This document shows, piece by piece, positions 34,318-45,676 of a DNA stretch of 64,000 nt; position 1 is the stretch's first letter, and every line of letters begins with the position of its first letter. The stretch is from Perilla frutescens (taxonomy: Eukaryota > Streptophyta > Magnoliopsida > Lamiales > Lamiaceae): contig BRKX01000014.1 in assembly GCA_026008535.1 (NCBI GenBank), positions 18,932,694 through 18,996,693 of the forward strand. Reading direction: 5' to 3'. A program made the position numbers and the translations under genes. Below the pieces are notes generated by a model, which was not told the DNA's origin, ran no database searches, and worked only from the letters and a program-made list of their open reading frames with translations.

Positions 34318-34539
34318 GGGTTAGGTTCCAGAAGGAACCACACTCTATGTGAGAACTGAGAACCAATCTCAGCCACAGATCTCGCCTATTTGGACGGCCA
34401 AGATCTGTTCCAAAATTAAAAAAAAAACACAATGTCATAATTATAATAACGTCCAACATTGTTGCCTCTGAATTTTAGTAAGGGTAAAATCGGAAATTTC
34501 AATGTATATGTGATTCACGCGTATATTTTTCAATTTAGG

Positions 34540-35355
34540 GTTTTAGCATTGTCATTCCCTATTTTAGCACTGTCATGGCTTATTTTAGCACTAACATGAC
34601 CCTTGTTTAGCATGACAATTGTTTAGCATTACAATAAAAAAAAATCATCGGCATCTTTTTATGCTTCATTATCTTCCGTTTTTAGCACTGTAGTTTAGAA
34701 TTTAGCATTGTATATGTGATTCACGCATATATTTTTCAATTTAGGGTTTTAGCATTGTCATTCCCTATTTTAGCACTGTCATGACTTATTTTAGCACTAA
34801 CATGACCCTTGTTTAGCATTACAATAAAAAAATATCATCGGCATCTTTTTATGCTTCATGATCTTCCGTTTTTAGCACTGTAGTTTAGAATTTAGCATTG
34901 TATATGTGATTCACGCGTATATTTTTCAATTTAGACTTTTAGCATTGTCATTCCCAATTTTAGCATTGCCATGACTTATTTTAGTACTAACATGACCCTT
35001 GTTTAGCATGACAATTGTTTAGAGGACATGGTGTGAGAATCAACAATCGAGAAGAATATGAAAGTCAATTTAAAAAAAGGTAAAAATAATTATTATCATG
35101 TGTTGCGTCACACATCATGTGAGTAGCTCTTTTAATTAGTGATATTTAAGTTCGTTAGTCAACTACAAAATAATTTGCTCGATATATATTAATTATTTTG
35201 ATCTAATAATATAGTACAAACTCATTTGAGTTTATAAGCAATTAAAATAAGCACGATAGTCTTAGTTGTAATTGTCTCAAATTGCGGTAATCAACCTCTT
35301 GAAAATAATATGTAAAAAATACTTAGGAAAAAATATAATTGGCTAATGTGACAAA

Positions 35356-35426
<71 letters not shown>

Positions 35427-36175
35427 CATCATTTCAATCTGAAATAAACATTTAATTGATCTAATAAATCATTATGTACTGTGTACATGATGGAAGCTAA
35501 TAATATAAAATTAAAATATAATAACAGAAATAAAGGAAACCTTAAATGAGACTTTGATAGATAAAGAAAAAAGAATAAAAAAATAAATAAAACCTTAAAT
35601 ACTCCAAACGAGAAGAACCGTAATAGATGGTTGAGCCGTTGGAAGTCTTGTTATTCCCTATTTTAGCACTGTCATAACTTACTTTAGCACTAACATGACC
35701 CTTGTTTAGCATGCCAATTGTTTAGCATTACAATAAAAAAATATCATTGACATCTTTTTATGCTTCATGATCTTCCATTTTTAGTACTGTAGTTTAGAGT
35801 TTAGCATTGTATATGTGATTCACGCGTATATTTTTCAATTTAGGGTTTTAGCATTGTCATTCCCTATTTTAGCACTGTCATGACTTATTTTAGCACTGTC
35901 ATGACTTATTTTAGCACTAACATGACTCTTGTTTAGCATGACAATTGTTTAGCATTACAATAAAAAAATATCATCGGCATCTTTTTATGCTTCATGATCT
36001 TCCATTTTTAGCACTGTAATTTAAAGTTTAGCATTGTATATGTGATTTACGTGTATATTTTTCAATTTATGGTTTTAGCACTATCATGACTTATTTTAGC
36101 ACTGTCATCACTCATTTTAGCACTGTTATGACTTATTTTAGCACTAACACGACCCTTGTTTAGCATGACATCAGT
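34540..36175 (+). repeat. TTTAGCA motif arrays, element I left half
   Basis: A unit of about 190-230 bp recurs five times, each marked by TATATGTGATTCACGCGTAT or a close variant near 34506, 34711, 34901, 35811 and 36037. Every unit contains several TTTTAGCACTG or TTTAGCAT motifs; more than 30 motifs are present by eye. The array is split by unrelated AT-rich DNA at about 35040-35650. Confidence 0.8.
35353..35427. repeat. (ATT)n microsatellite
   Basis: About 25 units of ATT, uninterrupted, between the two halves of the motif array. Confidence 0.9.
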
Positions 36176-36515
36176 GTAATGTATTTCTTCTACTTGAGTG
36201 GTTTTTATTTGGCTGTTGTAACAGAGGGTTGCAAAGAAACAAATGCAAAAGTCATAGATAATAACTATAATCAAGCAAAGGAAATTTTCAGACATTGCAG
36301 AAACAATATAAAAATGAATGGCTAGATTCAAAGTTAGATAAATATTTTTCTTTACATTAAAATAATGAAAAGTGATTTTGCAACATAAGCTAGCTAATGT
36401 ACAGAAGCAAAATCTTTAATGATGAAGTAAGACACCATGTCTATATACAAAATTTGAATCTACCTTCTTCTCCTTCTCCAAAACTGATGATCATGTAGTC
36501 GAAAGAATCATTCAT

Positions 36516-36743
36516 CTAAAATAATGAAGAATCATACAACTCGACCGTTCCTATCATTTTCCCTCTATTGTGCAATGCTACCGCCTTCAATGTATCAACT
36601 TCCTTCTTGTAGCCATGTCGAGATTCAGCTCCACCAACAGCAGTCAAATCCTTAATCAATGCGTACATGCTCCTTCTCTTGCACAATTTCCTCTTCAGTC
36701 CATTTGATTTCTGTTCAAGTCCAGCAGTGCTAAAACAATTCAC
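36516..36743 (-). other. Unidentified minus-strand ORF in element I
   Basis: A 75-codon frame with a protein-like composition (RRSMYALIKDLTAVGGAESR, KKEVDTLKAVA). I do not recognise it. Its GC content is above that of the surrounding arrays, suggesting a captured or element-encoded coding piece. The upstream end merges into the inverted motif array, so the N-terminus is doubtful. Confidence 0.3.
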
Positions 36744-36990
36744 ATTAGTGCTAAACTAGGTTACAACAGTGCTAAAATAGTTCACAGCAGTGCTAAAGTA
36801 CTGATAGTGAAAAATTGAAAATAACAACTTAATCAATTTCGTCACCTAAGTGTTAAAATAGTTCACAGTAGTGCTAAAATAGGTTACAACAATGCTAAAA
36901 TATATCACAGTAGTGCTAAAGTACATGGCAGTGCTAAAATAGTTCACAGTAGTGCTAAAATAGGTTACAACAGTGCTAAAATAGATCACA
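36725..36990 (-). repeat. Inverted TTTAGCACT array, element I right half
   Basis: About nine copies of AGTGCTAAAATAG (the complement of the left-half motif), spaced by roughly 20-25 bp with GTTCACAG or GTTACAAC spacers. Confidence 0.75.
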
Positions 36991-37256
36991 CAGAGAATGG
37001 CGATCGTGTTTGGGTGCAAATAATTTGGATCCCACGCCTATCAACAATTGCTACAATAATGGCCTTAGTTTTTAGGTTAATTACTTTATATATATATATA
37101 TATATATACTAGCATTTAATTTGTTGCATATAATAAAATGTCTAACAGTAATAATAAATTAGTAGTACATATTTAATGTAAAAATAAACAAGCAATTAGC
37201 AGCATTGTTATGCAAGTGGAATTAAGGTGGAAATTTATGTTTTCTACTCAATGCAG

Positions 37257-37354
37257 CTTGAGAAAGGATATGTTGATGAAACAACTCAGCTCAATCCTCG
37301 ACACAGATTTGTGCCATGGGTAGTTGTCAACAATTCTCCTCTTCAAGAGGTCAA

Positions 37355-37406
<52 letters not shown>

Positions 37407-37500
37407 CAGATGATCAACCATATATATTTTTGCTTTCATAGATGCAGGATTTCCAGAATTTCATATATTGTAATCAAACAAAATCATTCGACATCTGCAC
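37257..37500 (+). pseudogene. GILT-type thiol reductase fragment, two exons
   Basis: Exon 37257-37349 follows TGCAG and encodes LEKGYVDETTQLNPRHRF then VPWVVVNNSPLQE; the PxHRxVPWVVVN block is characteristic of gamma-interferon-inducible lysosomal thiol reductase family proteins. An intron at 37350-37447 (GT...GCAG, with a TA tract) leads to DFQNFIYC, which matches the next family segment. The CxxC active site and the rest of the gene are absent. Retention of the intron shows capture from genomic DNA. It lies between the motif arrays of element I and its right end. Confidence 0.65.
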
Positions 37501-38739
37501 ATGGATGACGAAAAAATATCATCATTACACTTCCACACAAAGCTAAACCCTAAAAAAGACAATCAAAATCATAAATATGAGAATTACTCCCAAAGCCCCA
37601 GTAAACAAAGGTGCGGAAAATAAAGATGATTCACAATCAAGAGAGAAAAAATGTATTAGAATCGTCAGATGATTCACCTTTCGTTCGAGCACTGAGAAGG
37701 AGAGCTCCGTCTCAGTTACTCGTCGATAAGATCTTGTTGAGAGAGAGAGAGAGAGAAATAAAGGGGTCAAGAAAGAAATATGTTAATTACCAAAATACCC
37801 CGCAAAATTAAAACTTACCACTTAAAAGTCTAATCTGCAGCCGTCCAAATTGAATAGATGTCTGGATTAGATTGGTTCTCAGTTCTCACAGGGGGGTATG
37901 GTTCTCACATGATCCCATCTATATATATATATATATATATATAGGGGTGGATTAAAATGAGAACCACCCCTGTATGTAAGAACTAAGAACTATTTATGAC
38001 CACTCATCAAACAAAATTGGATGGGATGGCCACAATTAGGTGAAATATTTAGGGGCCTAAATGCAATATTTGATTAGAATTTTATTAATTTAGATTTGAT
38101 AGGGCTAAAACAGTAAAAAAAACATACCCATAATCACACGTCCTAATATCTAGGAGTAAAAAAAGGGGTGAATTGACATGAATATAGAAACTCTTCCACA
38201 CTACCCAAAAACTCACGCCGCCATCAAATCTCCTATACTTCACAAAGAAAAATCTTCCAGATCTTGAGCAAATTTTGAAGGGCAAAATCACCGAGAAATC
38301 ACCGCGACCATCGGCGGCGTCGGATTTCAACCCACAGCTTCAATGTTCTACCTTAGCGAATTTCGTGCCGGCGTGTTCTGTTCAGCAGATGAGATGATCA
38401 CGCCGACATGTTCTGGTCAGCCCCGTACACCACCGAAGGTCATCCTCCTCCACCACCGCACCCACCGCGAACACCGAGTTCACCGTCCTTTTTCACCGTA
38501 CTGCATCGCCGGATTTTCGCTCTTTCTACTCTGACTCCCCTCTCCCGCTTGGTCGACACCATCGGAGGACGACGTGGAACGACGAATTTGTGAGCGGCAT
38601 CAATGACGGGCAAATGAGTCTCACAAAAATCTTCTGGTATTTTTCCCTAAATTTTTCACCATTTTCGTATACTATTTGGATATCTAGAAATTTGAACAAA
38701 GTATATATTTTTTCATATTCCTCTTTCTCTAGCAATTTT

Positions 38740-40205
38740 TACCTCCAGATTTAGCAAATTGTGTAGTTGGTTATAATAAAATTGCATGTTTCTCATATTC
38801 ATATTTTTTTTCTTAATCTTCTGTTGATAGCAAATTATTCCTTAGTGTTTAGCAAATCGTGTAGTTGGTTTTAGCAAAATTTTATTTTTTCATAGTCCTA
38901 TATTTTTAGCGAATTATTCATTGATTATAGCAAATTGGCATATTTTAATAGCAAATAATTTCTCTATTTTGTAGCAAGTTATGAAATCTGTTTTTAGCAA
39001 AATATTCCTTTATTGATAACAATTTTTACCTCCATGTTTAGCAAATTGTACAATTGGTTATAACAAAATTGTATGTTTCTCATATTCATATTTTTTTCAG
39101 CAAATTAATCTTCTGTTGATAGCAAATTATTCATTGGTGTTTAGCAAATCGTGCAGCTGGTTATACTAAAATTTCATTTTTCATAGTCCTATATTTTTAG
39201 TGAATTGTTCTTTGATTATAGCAAATTGGCAATTTTTATAGCAAATAATTTCTCTGTTTTGTAGCAAGTTATTCATCTGATTATATCAAATTGGTATCTG
39301 TTAATAGTAAAGTTTTGGTGTGTTTGTACCCAATAATTATGTGGATTAATTTCTCTATTGATAGTAAGTTGTTTCACTGTTTATAGCACACAATTGTATT
39401 TTACATATATATGTTCATCGATATTTAGGTAGTAATCAGAAACCTAATCATACTAAAAAGGGCATATCAAAGAGTGGGGCAAAATTAAAGCAGCCAAAAG
39501 GACATGATAGGAAGATAAGATGAGAAAATGTGCAGAATGGTTAGTTTCTTAATCGTTCAGTTCATAACAAATTATTCCTAAGGTTATAGCATTTTATCCA
39601 TATGTGTTTACCAAATTGTGCAGTTAGTCATAACAAAATATGCATTTTTTCATATTCATCCTTTTCTAACAATTTATCCCACTCTATATATCAAATTGTT
39701 CAGTTGTTTATAACAAATTGCATGGTTTTCATATTCTTTTTTTTTATCAAAACATTCCTCTGTTGATAGCAATTTTCCCCTCCGTTCTTAGCAAATTGTG
39801 TAGTTGGTTATAACAAAATTGCATGTTTTCCATATTTATCTAGTTATAGCAAATTATTCTTCTATTGATAGCAAATTAGTTCTTGGTGTTTAGCAAATCG
39901 TGAAGCTGGTTATAACAAAAAATGTATTTTTCATATTCTTTTTTTTAGCAAGTTATTCCTCTATATTTAGCAAATTGTTCAGTTGTGATTAGCAAATTGT
40001 GCAGTTGGTTATAGCAAAGTATGCATTTTTCATATTCCTTTATTTTGAGCAAATTATTTTTCTGTTTTTAGCTAATTATTCAGTTGTAATTAGCAAAATA
40101 TGTAGTTCGTTATAACAAAGTTGCATTTTTGTACATGTTTATCTATTTCTTTAGCAAATTATTCCTTTGTAGATAGCAAATTATTACACTATGTTTAGCC
40201 AATTG
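38740..40205 (+). repeat. TAGCAAATT motif array, element II left half
   Basis: The phrase TTTAGCAAATTGTGCAGTTGG, and TTGATAGCAAATTATTCCTC-like variants, recur every 25-40 bp with drift. Several dozen motif copies can be seen. Confidence 0.8.
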
Positions 40206-40608
40206 TGTTTTTGATTTAGATGACGAGGACTGCGCACACGAGTTTAGGTCAAAAGGACGGAATGATGTGAATGTCGCTGACTGCGGTCAAGGAGATTCAC
40301 CACATGGAAAAACAACATTGAAGGCGGATGAGAAGCGTGCAAGGGATGAATACACAAATTTGAAAAATCGAATGAATCCTGTGGCATCACATAATGCAAT
40401 CTCCCAATCGAACGAATTGAAGTATTTAAGGACAAAATATTCTGGAGCTATCATTAGCGCTGACAGTAACTTACACAAGGAGCGCATATTTGCTGAGACA
40501 AGCCTCTATTATATGATGCCATGTGAAGATGAACCACTAAATACCAGCGCTATGGTTATGAATGATTTATGCAATATGAGGAATAATTTGGTAAACCCTA
40601 CGAAATGA
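40205..40608 (+). other. Unidentified coding-like segment at the centre of element II
   Basis: An open frame of about 134 codons follows TTTAG at 40217-40219 or begins slightly upstream, with a balanced, hydrophilic composition (KADEKRARDEYTNLKNRMNP, SNELKYLRTKYSGA) and a stop at 40606-40608. It is the only GC-balanced part between the arrays. It could be an exon of the element's own protein or a captured gene piece; I cannot name it. Confidence 0.35.
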
Positions 40609-40614
40609 TTTGAT

Positions 40615-41660
40615 ATAAAATGAATAATAATTTGCTATAACAAATGGAAAAATTTGCTATAAACTTAATAAAAATTCATTCAACAGAGCAAATAATAACG
40701 GAATAATATTCTATCCACAGTGAGGAGGATCAAGTTAATTGTTCCCTCGTACTTAATTAATTATTATTTATCTTATTATGACACTGCATGATTGCTACAA
40801 TATTTGGCTAGGTCTTTTTCATAATACGTGGTTTTATACATATTCCAGTTTTTGCAAAAGAATAATGCTTTTGTATAAAGGAACAATTTGTTGTAAATCG
40901 AATAGTAATTTGTTAACAATGATTAATAGAAATTGATATAAATCGATCAGTAACCTGTTATAAAAAGATAAATATTTTCTATCAACAAAAGTATAATTTT
41001 CTATAAAAACATGAATTTTTTGCTATAAATCGAATAATAATTTGCTAAAAATCTTCTAAAATAGAGAGAAGAAATACCAAAAATCATAGGGAATCTGTCG
41101 AGGCTATAACAAAGTAATAATTTAAGTTGTTGTGTGCCTCATATTGTATAAACAGTTGATAATTATAAATGGTCAGTTTGCTTGCAGGAAACATGTTCGT
41201 TTTGCTATTAACTATTATACATTTTGCTAATGTGCAATATAAAATTTGACAACATACATGTATTGATATGATGGTTTATATCTAGCAGTTGTATAGTTGC
41301 TGGAAAATTAGCTAAGACGCATACAATATTTTGCTAATTACACGCCCATATTTGCTAATATTCATAAATAAAAATTTATTGCAATCACAGACCCCATCCT
41401 TTTTTACCATTACTTTTGAACGATTGTTATTTGCTAATATATATAAATAAATATTTGGTGCAGTTGTTTGCCTCATATTGCACAAATGATTGATAATTAT
41501 GAATAGTCAGTTTGCTTGCAGAAAACTTGTTAACTAGCATACAATTTGCTAATGTACAATATATAATTTGATGTCATTCATGAATTTGTAAAATACAGGC
41601 CATAACTTGTATGTTGAATGTTTATTTAGCATATATTTTACAGTAGGATAGCAAATATAT
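40615..41660 (-). repeat. Inverted TAGCAAATT array, element II right half
   Basis: AATTTGCTATAAA, AATTTGCTAAAA and TTTGCTAAT motifs, complementary to the left-half array, recur across about 1 kb. Two near-identical 60-70 bp blocks containing GTCAGTTTGCTTGCAG occur at about 41130-41190 and 41460-41525. Confidence 0.75.
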
Positions 41661-41776
41661 ATAAGCACGTTAGCGATGTTTATATGATTATGGTAGTCTG
41701 TAAGGTTTTTTTTATAGCGGGAATTAACGGTGATACAGTAGTGGGATCTCTTGATTCTCATATTCCAGGTCCCCTT

Positions 41777-42863
41777 GACTCGGCTTGCCAGAATCTGTAC
41801 CTGAGTTCCAGTTTATTTTAGATTCCATCATATCCAACTAATTATATCGAGTGTTATCAAGTAAATTAAAACTCGATATTACAAATTCACCTACGACCAC
41901 TCTCCATATATACTTGTATAAATTTAATTGATTTGCAAATAATATATAATATTACTATTTATAATAATAATATTTATTTTAGATAAGTTTTGAATTATTT
42001 AGATAAGATTCAAATATAATAATATATAATAGGATTATCATTAGCTCCTGATATGATTATATTCGAGCAGATATCTAGGTTTCTGAATAACAGTTATGAG
42101 AAGGTCTCCGGGTATCTCTAACCCTCTCAACGGTCACATTGCACCTGAAAAAGGACCTATGAGGATCCATTTTCCTCCCTAACTTACCTTTAGGTAATCA
42201 TGGGATATTATTTTAATATTGAAAAGTTTGGGATATTACATATTTAAATTAAATATTTATAATTTCTGCTAAAAACTAAATTACGTATTCTATTATTAAA
42301 GAATATTAGCATTATTATATAATTATATTATAATAATTAATATAATTAATAAATAATTGAGGATATTTGAGTTGTAAATATTGAAACCTAAGAGCACCTC
42401 CAATGGAGGTTTTTTTTCCTGACAGAAGGTGAAGTGGAAGCAGTTAGAATGAGTGTGGGGGTTGGGTAGAGGAAAGAGAGAGAAATTGGAGACATAAAAA
42501 GATCTGTCCAGCCAGAGACAAAATGAGGCGGGCCCCACGCCATAAAAGATGTCTCTCATGAGTCTCACCCTCCCTTTCCTTTTTATATTTCTTTCTTTTC
42601 TCCTCCACTGTAGGCTACACGTGTGCGTGTGTGTTTAGATTTGGAGAATGGTTATGCATGGGTGTATATATATATAATATTTTTTTAGTAATGATTTTTA
42701 TGTAATTATTTTGTATAATTTTTTATGAAATGTTTTTATGTAATTCAAATAAAATAATTGAATTAATAAGATATAATAAAAGATAAATGAATGGATATGA
42801 TTTTTATGAAATTTTTTTTATAATATTTTTTTGATGTATCTATTCAATTTGTGTTTTAATTTT
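41777..42863. other. Intergenic, transposon-derived edges
   Basis: No gene. The AGAGCACCTCCAATGG motif at 42391 and a loosely complementary ATTGGACATGCC near 45098 could be the ends of an older element that later received the MULE at 42864, but I found no target duplication. AATAAGATATAATAAAAGAT occurs at 42767 and again at 44931, on either side of the MULE. Confidence 0.35.
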
Positions 42864-44807
42864 GGGAAAATGTGCAAATAGCCCCCTCGATTATTACTCA
42901 GGGAGCATATTGCCCCTTCAAATATTATTTGGCTCAAATAGCCCCCTCTATGTTAAAATTAGATAATGTAGACCCTTTATTGGATGGAAAAGTTAATGGT
43001 GTTAAAAAACACACACTAACACACATTTTTCCACATAAACTTAAATCTTTTCACATAATAACACTTTATCCACACTAACACACAAAAAATATTATATAGT
43101 TATACACATCGATGGACATTAATTTGTCATATAGTTTTTCAAATTTAACTTTATTCAATTTTTATAAATGTAATTAAACTTTTTTCTTTTTTTTTCGTAA
43201 TGTATTGATATAATTTTTTTTCTCATGTATATCTTATTGTTAGAGCTGTCAAAACCGGCCCGGCCCGATGGGCCAGCCCGACCCAGCCCGATTTTGGGTC
43301 GGGCTGGGCCGTAAAAATTTAGGCCCAATTTGATTTCGGGCCGACCCGAGAGAAAAATATAGATTTTACACGTAGGCCCACGCGGGCCGACCCGGCCCGA
43401 ATTCGGGCCGGGCTGGGCCCATCAATTTCAGGCCCGAAAATGGTTCGGGCCGGGCCGGCTCGGCCCGGCCCGACAGTTTGACAGCCCTACTTATTGTATT
43501 ACTCAGAATTCGATGTAAATTAAACTAATATTTATTTTGTGTGATGCATGAATATAAATGATTTATAAATACAAATACATAATTTCAAAACTTATGATCT
43601 TGAGTAAATAATAACAAAAAATATATACCTAAAAAAGTTACACGAAAGTGAAGTATAAATAAAAGGTTAACAAGCTCTAATATCACAACTTTTACATATT
43701 TTTTTATTTTTCACACAACGTTTCAATTTTTGTAATATTTCCAAAACCTTATATTTTTATTGCAATTAAGCCATGAGATGAAAATTAATCTCAAGTTGCT
43801 TAATTTTTTTACATATTCGCACTCTTAATCTGATATGTCATAATTTTATTTTGCTGTAATAATTTTCTTAAATGTTTCATAATTATAATTTCTTGCAAAT
43901 ATAATTATGAATATCACATTTGTGCGTCGAACGAGAGATATTCTAGTTTAATTTATACCACATCATATTAATAGTGAACACAAAGGCATGTTACAATTAA
44001 TAAAAAATGAATAATACGAAAATTTCTATAATTTAGAAAGTTATAAATTAAATTTATTTTGTTGTAATAATTTTATTAATTTTTTCATAATTATAATTTC
44101 AACCAAATAAGATTATACATATCACATCCATGCATCGCATGGAAGAGATACTCTAATTTATTTTATGTTGTATCAGATTAAGAGTGTAAAAATGTAAAAA
44201 TTTAGGTCACGTCAGATTAATTTTCATCTTATGGCTTAATTCCAACAAAAATATAAAGTTATGGTATTATTAGAAAAATTGAAACGTTATGTAAAAAATC
44301 AAAAAAAGGTAAAAAAGTTGTGATATCAGAGCCTATTAACCCTATAAATAAATATTTGCCATAATTTTTGGATACACGACAACATTAATCAAATAATGGG
44401 TCTCGGCATTAGACTTGTAAAGAGTAAATATGATGTGAGTAAATAATTGATCTATAATAAAATGCATGAAATATTATGAGTTAAACACATTTGAATTGAT
44501 AAACAATTAAAATAAAATAAAAAATAAAAATATTTTAAAAAAAGAACTTATGAAATTATAAAAAAATATTTTTTAAAAATATAAATATTTAATGAGTAAA
44601 AAGTGTATTACTATGTGAAAATATCTAAGTATGTGTGAAATAAATGTGTGTTAGTGTGTTTTTTCTAACACCATTAGCTTTTTCATCCAAGAAAGGGTCT
44701 ACATAGTCCAACTTTTAATGTAGAGGGGGCTATTTGATCCAAATAATCAAGAAAGGGGCAATAAGCACTCCACATAATAGTCGAATGGGCTATTTGCACT
44801 TTTTCCC
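42864..44807. mobile_element. Non-autonomous MULE with long TIRs and perfect 9 bp target duplication
   Basis: The ends GGGAAAATGTGCAAATAGCC and the complement of the right end (GGGAAAAAGTGCAAATAGCC) begin inverted repeats that run for more than 150 bp. The flanks TTTAATTTT at 42855-42863 and 44808-44816 are identical. No transposase is present. A hAT MITE is nested at 43241-43489. Two Helitron-3'-like blocks occur at about 43924-43953 and 44129-44157. Confidence 0.85.
43241..43489. mobile_element. GC-rich hAT MITE nested in the MULE
   Basis: Ends TAGAGCTGTCAAA and TTTGACAGCCCTA with identical 8 bp flanks CTTATTGT (43233-43240, 43490-43497). The inside is strikingly GC-rich, made of GGCCCGGCCC/GGGCCGGGC and CGGGTC motifs in both orientations, and could fold into a strong hairpin. 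Confidence 0.88.
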
Positions 44808-44816
44808 TTTAATTTT

Positions 44817-45676
44817 AATATTACTCATTTTTTAGGGATTATTTTTAAAATTAATTTATTAATTAAAATATATATTTAAATCTAAATATGAAAGTACAAT
44901 AATAATCTATATATAAAATAAAAAAAATTAATAAGATATAATAAAAGATAAATAAGTGAATATGATAGTGGGATCCATTAATAATTACTTTTTAGGTAGA
45001 ATGATTAGGGAAAAATATATTAAGTAGATAATAAATAGATATTTTATGATATGACAGTGACGTGGCAATGATAACAGCTGAAATTGGGTAGGACGATTGG
45101 ACATGCCTAACGATAGTTATGTACACATTTCTCAGCTTATACTTTCTTCCTCTCTGTTAGGGTCCCTTCTGGCTACACACAGAAACCCTTCTTTCTTTTA
45201 TCACTCAATCTCTAGGGTTTTACAATCGTCACTGAGCTGAGTTCAGAAAATTGAGTACAGCCTATCACAAAGGTACAATTTTTTCCCCTAATTTTCTTAA
45301 CTCATGCAAACCTGAATCCCGGAGTGTATGTTATATATTTCTCTGTTCATCACATCAATCAAAATTGATAGATGTGCTCGATAATGGCCGGTCTTTTGGA
45401 AATTTATTTGATTTATAGATACTTTGACTTGGCTATTGCCAGAAATGAGTTTTGATCCACAATTATTTTTCTTTTCGCATTATGTAACAGTTTCCTCCTG
45501 AGGATCTTTAAGAGTTGTCTTCGTTTCCTTCTGCACAGTCAATGTTTGCTGTACATTTTTTGTGAGGGAGAGAACTTATAGTTTCTCTGATATTCTGAAT
45601 CAGGAACAAGTATATATTGATATTTTGTCCAACCTTAGAGAAGATTTTTCCCTCTTTCAGCCTTCAGGTTGGAGCC
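44817..45676 (+). promoter_or_regulatory. Upstream region and probable 5' UTR intron of the RNA-binding protein gene
   Basis: The first part is AT-rich transposon debris. From about 45160 the sequence looks like a plant leader (CTAGGGTTTTAC). A donor at AAAG|GTACAA (45271) and an acceptor at CTTCAG|GTTGG (45668) or TTTCAG|CCTTC (45660) suggest an intron in the 5' leader ending just before the ATG at 45677. Splicing is inferred. Confidence 0.45.

Larger units (their letters stand above)
34318..37917. mobile_element. TA-flanked motif-array element I, 3.6 kb
   Basis: The element lies between TA tracts (34299-34317 and 37919-37943). Its ends form an imperfect inverted repeat of about 80 bp that shares GTGAGAACTGAGAACCAATC and TTTGGACGGC. 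Left of centre are arrays of TTTAGCACTG/TTTAGCATTG motifs in plus orientation; right of centre the same motif appears inverted (AGTGCTAAAATAG, 36725-36990). Between and beside the arrays are gene-like segments, including a GILT fragment. I do not know an established family for it; non-autonomous elements sitting in TA arrays are known in plants. Confidence 0.6.
37944..41776. mobile_element. TA-flanked motif-array element II, about 3.8 kb
   Basis: It starts GGGGTGGATT right after the TA tract shared with element I, and its left end (ATGAGAACCACCCC, GTAAGAACTAAGAAC) resembles the end of element I. Plus-oriented arrays of TAGCAAATT/TAGCAAAAT motifs fill 38740-40205; the inverted motif (AATTTGCTA) fills 40615-41660; a coding-like segment sits between them. 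The right end is uncertain: GATTCTCATATTCCAGGTCC near 41753-41776 only loosely mirrors the left end and no TA tract follows. Confidence 0.5.

Noticed and set aside
34540..36990. CRISPR-like array
   Set aside because: Motifs are degenerate, irregularly spaced, inverted across the centre and in plant nuclear DNA; no cas genes.
42390..45110. One large element bounded by AGCACCTCCAATGG and ATTGGACATGCC
   Set aside because: The end similarity is short and no target duplication was found, so it was not listed as a feature.
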